38,647 nt of DNA, from positions 1 to 38,647 of the IMG/VR virus record IMGVR_UViG_3300025151_000113, one strand, 5' to 3'. Source of the stretch: a virus. Shown here in pieces: positions 1-6,534 of the stretch. The translations under genes and the position numbers were made by a program. How positions within the stretch are numbered: position 1 is the stretch's first letter; each line of letters begins with the position of its first letter. The notes beneath the pieces were generated by a model, which ran no database searches, had not been told where the DNA came from, and was given only the letters and a program-made list of their open reading frames with translations.

Positions 1-2
1 AA

Positions 3-44
3 AAACGAGGAGCCTGGGACGCTAAAACAAAAAAGAAAAAATAG
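3..44 (+). CDS. C-terminal end of an upstream gene (partial, tentative)
   Basis: The third reading frame is open from the window edge to a TAG at 42-44 and would end a protein in RGAWDAKTKKKK. The lysine-rich end and the right orientation suit the tail of a preceding phage gene. Frame 1 is also open, to a TAA at 70-72, so the choice of frame is not certain. No function can be read from 13 residues. Confidence 0.35.
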   Translation, partial: KRGAWDAKTKKKK

Positions 45-57
45 GGAAAGACCCTAT
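41..57 (-). terminator. hairpin with a T-tract on the minus strand
   Basis: ATAGGG at 41-46 pairs with CCCTAT at 52-57 around a 5-base loop. On the + strand no T-run follows. On the - strand the stem is followed directly by a long T-rich run (complement of 24-40), which is the intrinsic-terminator layout. No minus-strand gene is seen in this window, so it may stop antisense transcription, or simply be a hairpin near the end of the upstream gene. Confidence 0.35.
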
Positions 58-88
58 ACCAATAAGTATTAACCAAAAATAAACCAAA

Positions 89-385
89 ATGACTTATTTA
101 TACTACAAGACCAGTACGTTAACTACTGGCAACCAAAAACCGAGTAAAGAAACTATTGAGCAGTGGGAACATCTAGCTACTAAAAGTAACTGGAGAATAA
201 CTCAACTGCCTAATGGATTTTACCAAACTGAATGTTTACAACTAAACTCAGACGATGTTTGGGTAGATGTAACACGAAGAGAGACCATTGATGGTGCTGA
301 GGCTGCCATTGACGGCAGCATCGACCATTTCTCTAAAAAATTAGAGGCAGCAAGTGGTCCTAAGGTTATTAAAACCTTTAAATAA
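89..385 (+). CDS. small protein of unknown function
   Basis: A 98-residue soluble protein with no signal peptide or membrane segment. The middle is rich in aromatic and polar residues (WRITQLPNGFYQTEC), with a DVWVDVTRRET stretch and a charged helix-like end (IDHFSKKLEAASG). I do not recognise the family. The start is the first ATG of the frame, preceded by an A-rich tract (AACCAAAA) without a Shine-Dalgarno sequence, like its neighbours. It lies 32 bases upstream of groEL and may be cotranscribed with it. Confidence 0.6.
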   Translation: MTYLYYKTSTLTTGNQKPSKETIEQWEHLATKSNWRITQLPNGFYQTECLQLNSDDVWVDVTRRETIDGAEAAIDGSIDHFSKKLEAASGPKVIKTFK

Positions 386-417
386 TCAAAGTTCAATTAA
401 ATTAAATTAAATATAAT

Positions 418-1983
418 ATGGAGTACAATTTGCCTAGCGTACTCGTCAAAGAACTTAACTTTGGTGAGGAAGCTAAAAACAAAATTAAAGCCGGAGTAGA
501 CAAGCTAGCGTCAGCAGTTAAGTCTACTCTTGGCGCCTCTGGTAAATGCGTTATATATGAAGACGCAAGAGGCAACCCGGTCATAACAAAAGACGGAGTA
601 ACAGTAGCAGAATCTGTTGTCTTACTTGACCCGGTTGAAAACTTAGGAGCTACACTAATTAAAGAAGCAGCTAAAAACACAGTAGACCAAGCTGGAGACG
701 GTACTACAACTGCTACAGTACTAGCTCAAGCCTTATTAACTGAAGTTTACAATGTTGATAAAAAATATTCTATTAGAAAAATAAAAGACGGATTTGATAA
801 GGGTGTTGAAAAAATAATAAAATATTTAGATAAGTCTGCTGTCAAGATTGAGGGCGATATGCTGAGATCTGTAAGCTCAATAAGTTGTAACAATGATAAA
901 GAGCTTGGAAAAATTATAGCAGAGGCTTATGAAACTGTTGGTAAAGATGGTGTTGTTTTAATGGAAACATCTGAAACTGACGAAACTTATGTTGATGTTG
1001 TTGAGGGAGTACAAATGGAGTGTAAACTAACATCTCCTCATTTTGTTACAGACAAAGACAAACATAAGTGTGAGCTTGATAACCCACTAGTACTGATTGT
1101 AACAAGTGAAATACCGAATGTAAGAAAAATACAAGGTATACTTGAGTACGTTATCAAACAAAACAGAGCTTTATTAATTGTGGCTGAGGTAGCTAGCCAA
1201 GTTAAACAAGCTTTAATGATGAATAAAATAAAAGGTAATATAAAAGTAAATATTATCGACTTACCAGGCTTTGGTCCTACTAAAAATGACACTTGTGAAG
1301 ATTTAGCAATATTAACAGGTGCCACTATAATAAACGAAGAGCTTGGAGATGACTTAGACTTAATAACAACTGAACACCTTGGAGAAGCTGCTTATGCGGT
1401 TACTGATGATAGGCATACAGTTATAACAACACTAGACGATGTTCAAGAACATTTACCGGAAAGAATCGAACAAGTGCGAAAACTCGTATCTGACGAAAAA
1501 AATTCTTACATTAAGAAAAAACTGGAACAAAGACTGTCTATGTTATCGGGTCGCGTTGGAGTCATCAAAGTGGGTGCTAATTCTAAGGTAGAGTTAAAAG
1601 AAAAGCGTGATAGAGTAGAAGATGCTATATACGCTACCAAAGCAGCTTTACAAGAAGGTATTGTAGCTGGAGGTGGTGTAGCATTAATAAACGCTAGTAA
1701 TTCATACAACACCAAAGAAGTTGGTGAAAACTTATTACTTAAGGCTATAAAATCACCTTACTATACTATATTAGCAAATGCTGGTATAGATACAAAAGAA
1801 ACTAAAGAAGAAGGCGTAGGTGTAAACGCTGTTACTGGTGAAAAAGTTAATATGATTGAAGTTGGAATTATTGATCCAGTATTAGTTACTAAAACAGCTC
1901 TTAAAAATGCAGTAAGCGTTGTGTCAACAATTATATCTGCAGATTGTGTAATTTCAAATATACGAGCAGATGAGGGCAGTTAA
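418..1983 (+). CDS. groEL: GroEL-type chaperonin (60 kDa)
   Basis: ATP-driven chaperonin ring subunit. The 521 residues align along all of bacterial GroEL: TKDGVTVA with D59 (E. coli D52), the GDGTTTATV phosphate loop with D94 (D87), the PGFG segment of the apical domain, RVEDAIYAT with D402 (D398, ATP hydrolysis) and AGGGVAL in the C-terminal equatorial domain. Differences from E. coli are informative. The GGM-repeat tail is absent and the protein ends ISNIRADEGS. In the apical substrate/GroES-binding strand, the equivalents of Y199 and Y203 appear to be L204 and H208, while F209 is kept. The N-terminus is about seven residues longer. The frame overlaps groES by 14 bases, so the two are surely cotranscribed. 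Phage chaperonins usually fold phage structural proteins; here the client is not known. Confidence 0.97.
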   Translation: MEYNLPSVLVKELNFGEEAKNKIKAGVDKLASAVKSTLGASGKCVIYEDARGNPVITKDGVTVAESVVLLDPVENLGATLIKEAAKNTVDQAGDGTTTATVLAQALLTEVYNVDKKYSIRKIKDGFDKGVEKIIKYLDKSAVKIEGDMLRSVSSISCNNDKELGKIIAEAYETVGKDGVVLMETSETDETYVDVVEGVQMECKLTSPHFVTDKDKHKCELDNPLVLIVTSEIPNVRKIQGILEYVIKQNRALLIVAEVASQVKQALMMNKIKGNIKVNIIDLPGFGPTKNDTCEDLAILTGATIINEELGDDLDLITTEHLGEAAYAVTDDRHTVITTLDDVQEHLPERIEQVRKLVSDEKNSYIKKKLEQRLSMLSGRVGVIKVGANSKVELKEKRDRVEDAIYATKAALQEGIVAGGGVALINASNSYNTKEVGENLLLKAIKSPYYTILANAGIDTKETKEEGVGVNAVTGEKVNMIEVGIIDPVLVTKTALKNAVSVVSTIISADCVISNIRADEGS

Positions 1984-2227
1984 CGATTACATATTAATAG
2001 AAAAAATAAAACAAGCTGAAAGAAAAGTAAACGGCTTGTTACTAACTGAAGATCTTGACAAAGAAGTTAGATATGCTAGGGCTAAAGTTATATCAATTGG
2101 TAGTTTAGTTCAAGGTATAAAAGAAGAAGAAGTGGTTTGTTATGACAAGCATGCTGGAGCAGGTATTGAGTGGAACGATAAATTATACCACGTTATACGT
2201 ATGAGAGATGTTGTGTTTGTTGAATGA
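1970..2227 (+). CDS. groES: GroES-type co-chaperonin
   Basis: Single-domain lid for the GroEL ring, 85 residues against about 97 in E. coli. Visible features are an N-terminal strand (NDYILIEKIKQ), a mobile-loop region with NGLLLTED in place of the usual GGIVL motif, a core strand RAKVISIGS, and a C-terminal MRDVVFVE that corresponds to the usual DILAIVE end. The dome region is short. The start ATG lies inside the end of groEL (14-base overlap) and the stop overlaps the next start as ATGA. The order EL then ES is the reverse of the usual bacterial groES-groEL operon, which points to a phage arrangement rather than a recent transfer of a host operon. Confidence 0.9.
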   Translation: MRAVNDYILIEKIKQAERKVNGLLLTEDLDKEVRYARAKVISIGSLVQGIKEEEVVCYDKHAGAGIEWNDKLYHVIRMRDVVFVE

Positions 2228-2664
2228 AATTAACAGCTCAAGTTTTAAGAGAAATTAACCTTTTTAAATACTACAGATTAGCAAGAAAATGGGCTTGTAA
2301 AACTTACAACATAACCGACGCTGATCTGGAGTTGTTAATATATTTAGACTGTAAAGGAAGATTTACTAGAAATGATTTTATAAACGGCGCATATACTTAC
2401 TCTTGGGATAAAAACAGATGGGAAAGATTAAAAAGAGAAGGTTGGATAGAAACTTGGAGACATAGAAACAGAACAACTATTAAGTATTCAGTATTTAAAA
2501 CTTCATTTAAGTGTAGTCAAGTAATAAGTAGAATATATAGAATACTTCTAGGTGAAGAAGATTTACCAACATCAGAAAGAAGTAAATTTTTTAATAACAA
2601 ATCATATACAGATAAAGTTTATAATAAAGCTATAGATGATATGATAAAAGACAAAGATAGATAA
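2224..2664 (+). CDS. winged-helix-like protein, possible DNA-binding regulator
   Basis: A 146-residue basic protein. After an N-terminal helix (residues 1-28), ITDADLELLIYLDCKGRFTR looks like the first helices of a MarR-like winged-helix domain. WDKNRWERLKREGWI (about 61-75) fits a recognition helix leading into a wing with ETWRHRNRTTIKYSV. A second basic helical part and a charged tail follow. Assignment is from the pattern only; it could instead be a structural or morphogenesis protein. The start overlaps the groES stop (ATGA) and the stop overlaps the next start by one base (TAATG), so it is translationally coupled on both sides. Confidence 0.5.
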   Translation: MKLTAQVLREINLFKYYRLARKWACKTYNITDADLELLIYLDCKGRFTRNDFINGAYTYSWDKNRWERLKREGWIETWRHRNRTTIKYSVFKTSFKCSQVISRIYRILLGEEDLPTSERSKFFNNKSYTDKVYNKAIDDMIKDKDR

Positions 2665-3017
2665 TGGCGTTTAAACTAGGAAGAGAAAAAAGAAAAACAA
2701 GAACACCAGATAATAGCGTACCTATTTATAGAAAAAACCTTGACCAAGGTGTTTTAGGTGAGGCTAATATGGACGGTACTATATTTGTTGATAAAAGTTT
2801 AAAGCCAGGTAGCGCTAAATTTAAAGAAGTTGTTAGTCATGAAATGGTACATGCGAAAGAAATGAAAGAAGGTAAATTATCATATGGTGACGACTGGATA
2901 AAGTACAATGGTAAAACTTATCCTAGAAAAGACGGTAAAATAAAGTATAACGGAAAGTGGACAGAAGAAGGAAGTAAATCTTTTCCTTGGGAAAAATCTG
3001 CTTATAAAAATCAATAA
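2664..3017 (+). CDS. small HExxH putative zinc metallopeptidase
   Basis: A 117-residue protein with a clear HExxH zincin motif, H59-E-M-V-H63, in the expected helical context (VVSHEMVHAKEMKEG). A possible third ligand is E110 in the PWEKSAY end. The segment between is short and repeats a KYNGK motif (twice, around residues 81-95). There is no signal peptide and the N-terminus is very basic (GREKRKTRTP). Similar small HExxH proteins are a recurring type in marine phages, with untested function. It lies two genes before the holin, so a role in lysis is possible. Maturation of a virion protein is an alternative. Confidence 0.55.
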   Translation: MAFKLGREKRKTRTPDNSVPIYRKNLDQGVLGEANMDGTIFVDKSLKPGSAKFKEVVSHEMVHAKEMKEGKLSYGDDWIKYNGKTYPRKDGKIKYNGKWTEEGSKSFPWEKSAYKNQ

Positions 3018-3018
3018 C

Positions 3019-3324
3019 ATGAGTAATTTTAAAATGAAAGGTAGTCAGTTTTACGGAACTAAATGCATGTGTAATTCAGATTCACCTTTAAAATCGGATA
3101 AAACTGTCACGGTCGGTGAAAATACTAGTGAGTTAAATACAGATAAAAAAGGTAATAAGTACGCTTTAATTTTAGAAGACAGCAAGAACTTTGCAAAAAA
3201 TGATACTATAAGACCTGGTAATGCGCGTATAAAAAACAACTATATAATAGGAGGTGATTATAAAACTAAAAAAACAGGTAATAAAAATTATGTAATAACA
3301 GGAGATGTTCCTCCAAAAAAATAA
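3019..3324 (+). CDS. small protein of unknown function, possibly virion-associated
   Basis: A 101-residue lysine- and asparagine-rich protein with no membrane segment. It opens with FKMKGSQFYGTKCMC, giving a Cys-Met-Cys pair at residues 16-18, and ends in two Gly/Lys/Thr-rich stretches (IGGDYKTKKTGNKNYVITGD). Openings of the FKMKG type occur in small phage structural proteins, but I cannot name the family. It starts two bases after the preceding stop (TAACATG) and lies five bases before the holin gene, so it belongs to the same transcript. Confidence 0.5.
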   Translation: MSNFKMKGSQFYGTKCMCNSDSPLKSDKTVTVGENTSELNTDKKGNKYALILEDSKNFAKNDTIRPGNARIKNNYIIGGDYKTKKTGNKNYVITGDVPPKK

Positions 3325-3329
3325 CCAGT

Positions 3330-3716
3330 ATGCTAAGTAAAATATTTTCAGCTGGAGCTGGTGAGTTAATTAAAAATGTTGGCGGTGTTATAGACAATTT
3401 ACATACATCAGCTGAAGAAAAAGCCGCTGCAGAAAAAGCAATAAAAGACATGATCTTAGGTTACGAAGCTGAGATGCAAAAACAAGTAACTGAAAGATGG
3501 AAATTAGACATGAACTCAGACTCGTGGCTAAGTAAAAATATAAGACCACTAGTATTAGTATTTTTAGTAATAGCAACTGTATTACTAATATTTATTGATG
3601 CTGGTGTTTTAAGTTTTCAAGTGCAAGACAAATGGACTGATTTATTACAATTAGTGTTAATAACAGTTATTGGTGCATATTTTGGTGGAAGATCATTAGA
3701 AAAAGTAAAAAAATAA
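3330..3716 (+). CDS. holin, 3TM-type phage holin family
   Basis: Membrane protein expected to permeabilise the inner membrane at lysis. It has an N-terminal amphipathic/hydrophobic stretch (SKIFSAGAGELIKNVGGVI), a charged helix, then DSWLSKNIRPL, which resembles the lead-in of the GTA/3TM holin family. Transmembrane segments follow at about 73-95 and 104-120, and the protein ends in a basic KVKK tail. Length 128 is normal for the family. It sits directly before the adhesion genes with no gap (stop 3716, next start 3717). No muramidase or amidase is recognisable beside it. Confidence 0.8.
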   Translation: MLSKIFSAGAGELIKNVGGVIDNLHTSAEEKAAAEKAIKDMILGYEAEMQKQVTERWKLDMNSDSWLSKNIRPLVLVFLVIATVLLIFIDAGVLSFQVQDKWTDLLQLVLITVIGAYFGGRSLEKVKK

Positions 3717-4529
3717 ATGGCTAGAATCTCGACTTATTCCATAGATCCAGTTTTAAATAATTTGGATAAGCTTCATGGCTCTGACGAACTTGATGTTACA
3801 AGAAACTTTCGTTTAGGAGGTACGGGTGGTGGTACAGGTGGAGGTGGTACTAGTAATACTTTTATAACTAATAATACTTTTACAACAAAAAATAATTCTA
3901 TAACAAATTATATAACAGAGTGCGATCCTAGAGCGCTAGCATTTTTATTTAACAATAATGGTTTACATGCTAGTGGAACTGATTATAAAGGAGGTACAAT
4001 AAACATATCAACAAACTTAGGTAATTTTCCTTTTGCAAACGTTACAACGTTAAAGTTTAGTAAATTTCCTTACGCAACTCATCTTAACAATCCTTCACCA
4101 AACACTGCGCAAAACATTCTGGCAGAACATTTAAACTTAAAAGTTATAATATATTATATTGAAAATCCTAATATATACGGGATATTTAAAGTTACTAGTT
4201 TTGTACAAGACTCTAGTAACACAAACTTCTACGATATGGGTTTAACGCACATATCTAGCAATGGCAACCTATGTTGCACACCATTGGCTGATTTATACAT
4301 AATAGAGCCTTGGGCTCAAGATGGTGACTTACACTATACCCATGTTCAAAACACGGCTTCTAGCACTTGGACAGTAAACCATAACCTAGGAAAAAGACCT
4401 GCTATTCAGGCTTTTACCGGCAACATACCAAGCGGCCAACAATTTGAAGCCGATGTAGAACACGTAAATAATAATCAATGTAAGATATACCTGAGTGCCG
4501 ATAACTCTGGATATGTATACTGTAACTAA
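3717..4529 (+). CDS. tail fibre or adhesion protein
   Basis: A 270-residue virion protein. The N-terminus (ISTYSIDPVLNNLDKLHGSD) resembles the start of many phage fibre proteins that dock on the tail. A Gly/Thr-rich linker follows (about 33-45), then an Asn/Thr-rich beta region. The C-terminal part contains YTHVQNTASSTWTVNHNLGK, a signature often found in phage fibre tips, followed by a beta-rich end closing in SGYVYCN. It is the first of four consecutive adhesion-type genes. Residues about 75-200, with a CC pair near NGNLCCTPL, resemble nothing I can name. Confidence 0.7.
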   Translation: MARISTYSIDPVLNNLDKLHGSDELDVTRNFRLGGTGGGTGGGGTSNTFITNNTFTTKNNSITNYITECDPRALAFLFNNNGLHASGTDYKGGTINISTNLGNFPFANVTTLKFSKFPYATHLNNPSPNTAQNILAEHLNLKVIIYYIENPNIYGIFKVTSFVQDSSNTNFYDMGLTHISSNGNLCCTPLADLYIIEPWAQDGDLHYTHVQNTASSTWTVNHNLGKRPAIQAFTGNIPSGQQFEADVEHVNNNQCKIYLSADNSGYVYCN

Positions 4530-4546
4530 AAAATAAAAAACAAATC

Positions 4547-6472
4547 ATGAAATTTTTAAATCATTTAAACATTAATGAGCATGAGTTGAGAGCTGCAAAA
4601 ATGTACAGAGCTTCCTCAGGCACATACACACCGGCTGTAAGCACTGCTGGTAACATTATATTAGACACCTCAGCTAACATACCTAAATGGTGGGACGGTT
4701 CTGCTTGGAGAGACTTTTCTTTTGGCACTACTGGCACCATGAACTGGAATATTCAGTCTGATGGTGGTAGTAATATACAAGTTGATAACGGAGATACTTT
4801 AGATCTAACTGGTGGAACTTTAATAACTACAGCAACTTCTGGAAGTGGTTCAGCACCTGTTGTAACTATTAGTCACGATAATGTATCAAGAAGTAATACT
4901 TCAGCAACTAAAACTTTTAACTCTGGAGCTACAGACACTCTTGCTGTTATATCTAGTATTACAACAAGCTCTCAAGGTCACGTGACTGCTGTTGAAACAA
5001 CTACTATGAGTAATCCAAGAGATCTATACAACATAGGAGCCGCAGACAGCACAACCTCGCCAACAGGTGAAGCTATGATTGTATTGCAAAAAACAATTGA
5101 CGGTACTACAACTACTGCTGACCAAGTAAGAATGAGAGACGGTACTTATGTAGAAGCAACTGTGATTAACGCTGGAACAATAGACTTTGACTTAAGCGCT
5201 GTAGATGGTACTGCTGACACAACTGATAGATTTTTAACAAAAGATAATAAATGGGCTGTTCCTTCTTATACTGCGGCAAGTAGTGATACAACATACACGC
5301 TACCTGTAAGTTCTGGAGGTTCTAACACAGCTGTTGCAACGTTAACACCAAGTTCTGGTACAAGCAGCACTTTAACTTTTGCGGGTACAGCTAATGAAAT
5401 AGCAATTACAGAATCTACTGGTAACAATGGTACAATTACTATAGGTATGCCAGACGATGTTGTTATTACTGGTAATTTAACTGTTAATGGTACAACAACT
5501 ACTGTAAACTCAAACACTGTTAATATTGGTGATAATACTATAGTGCTAAACTCTGATGAAACAGGTACACCATCTCAAAACGGTGGTATTGAAATTGAAA
5601 GAGGTACTTCAACAAACGTTAACTTACTATGGAATGAAGGTACAGATAAATGGACTGTTAGTGATGGTTCAAACTCTTATAATATAATACAAGATCTTTA
5701 TAAGAACTTTGCTACTGATAGTGGTACTGCTACTGCAAACAGTGTTACAGATACATTAACTTTAACAGGTTCTGGTGGAATATCAACATCTAGATCTGGT
5801 GATACTATAACAATAACTGCAGCTGGTAGTCTTGGTCAGCAAAACTTATATGCAACTTTTACAGGTGATTCTGGTTCAACAACAGCTAACTCTGCTACAG
5901 ATACTTTAGATATTGAAGGTGGTACTGGTATTTCAACTACTGCTACTACAGATAAAGTTACAGTTGCGTTTGATGCTGACAATTGTGGATTAAATATATT
6001 TAAAACAGTAAGACCTAGAAACACTAACAACGCTGGTACTGTTACTAACGGAACATCTGCTGTAGCTGATGCTATTACAGATACATTAGATATAAAATCA
6101 GCTGATGAATCTATAGTTCTTAGTGGTGGTGATGACTTTATAGGGATTAAAGGTGCTGTTAAAACAGTTGCTGTAGACATTGATGTTAGTTCTTTAACTA
6201 CAAACAAAAAGGTTCATATTAACCACGGTTTTGGTACTAAAGATTTAATAGTACAATTATGGCAAAAAACTGCTAGTGGTAAAAACGAAAACGTTATGGC
6301 TGGTATAACAACAGTTGACGGTAATGGTGACGCTAGTACAAACCACATTACAATACAGTTTGATTATGTTGGTACAGACTCTGATGTTTCAGATGGTGAT
6401 GCTGATGTAAGATGTGTTATAATGGCTAGTAACCACATAACTGCCGCTGGAGCAGCAGTAACGTACTCATAG
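4547..6472 (+). CDS. repeat-containing tail fibre protein
   Basis: A 641-residue Thr/Ser/Gly-rich beta-structured fibre. After a short N-terminal segment (FLNHLNINEHELRAAKMY), the stretch around PKWWDGSAWRDF is a typical phage-fibre motif. Low-complexity Thr-rich strands follow. NLTVNGTTTTVNSNTVNIGDN at about 308-328 is a recurrent fibre element of marine phages. From 5711 to 6151 there are three diverged copies of a module with TDTL near its centre. The C-terminal domain after about residue 535 (VDIDVSSL...VHINHGFGTKDLIVQLW) looks like a globular tip. A hairpin with a UUCG loop follows the gene. Confidence 0.75.
   Translation: MKFLNHLNINEHELRAAKMYRASSGTYTPAVSTAGNIILDTSANIPKWWDGSAWRDFSFGTTGTMNWNIQSDGGSNIQVDNGDTLDLTGGTLITTATSGSGSAPVVTISHDNVSRSNTSATKTFNSGATDTLAVISSITTSSQGHVTAVETTTMSNPRDLYNIGAADSTTSPTGEAMIVLQKTIDGTTTTADQVRMRDGTYVEATVINAGTIDFDLSAVDGTADTTDRFLTKDNKWAVPSYTAASSDTTYTLPVSSGGSNTAVATLTPSSGTSSTLTFAGTANEIAITESTGNNGTITIGMPDDVVITGNLTVNGTTTTVNSNTVNIGDNTIVLNSDETGTPSQNGGIEIERGTSTNVNLLWNEGTDKWTVSDGSNSYNIIQDLYKNFATDSGTATANSVTDTLTLTGSGGISTSRSGDTITITAAGSLGQQNLYATFTGDSGSTTANSATDTLDIEGGTGISTTATTDKVTVAFDADNCGLNIFKTVRPRNTNNAGTVTNGTSAVADAITDTLDIKSADESIVLSGGDDFIGIKGAVKTVAVDIDVSSLTTNKKVHINHGFGTKDLIVQLWQKTASGKNENVMAGITTVDGNGDASTNHITIQFDYVGTDSDVSDGDADVRCVIMASNHITAAGAAVTYS
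5711..6151 (+). repeat. three diverged protein-level repeats inside the fibre gene
   Basis: Three modules of about 37-40 codons at roughly 5711-5821, 5861-5971 and 6032-6151. Each runs from a Gly/Thr stretch, through an invariant TDTL and a hydrophobic strand, to a GGI-type turn and a closing beta strand. The third copy is the most diverged (ITDTLDIKSADESIVLSGG). The DNA copies have drifted at third positions, so the duplication is old rather than a recent recombination. Confidence 0.6.
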
Positions 6473-6488
6473 TAGTAATTCAAATTAA

Positions 6489-6510
6489 AAGGGTGGTTTC
6501 GGCCACCCTT
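6489..6510. terminator. GC-rich hairpin with UUCG loop after the fibre gene
   Basis: AAGGGTGG (6489-6496) pairs fully with CCACCCTT (6503-6510), closed by a T-G wobble around a TTCG tetraloop. It stands out in A/T-rich sequence, 16 bases after the fibre stop and 24 bases before the next start. There is no T-run on the + side; the - side has TTTTAATTT. It may be a weak terminator, a processing site or a 3'-end stabiliser. Confidence 0.6.
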
Positions 6511-6534
6511 AAATAACAAATTAAATAAATGTAA

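Noticed and set aside
362-378. Small hairpin AAGGTT/AACCTT at the end of the first small gene
   Set aside because: Six weak pairs overlapping the coding end, with no T-run; read-through to groEL 40 bases downstream is likely.
402-680. Minus-strand and alternate-frame open frames (for example 402-680, 1038-1325, 5266-5517, 5836-6207, 16072-16518, 24276-24644)
   Set aside because: They lie entirely inside strong + strand genes, have no recognisable motifs and have compositions expected of the complement of Thr/Ala/Gly-rich coding sequence.
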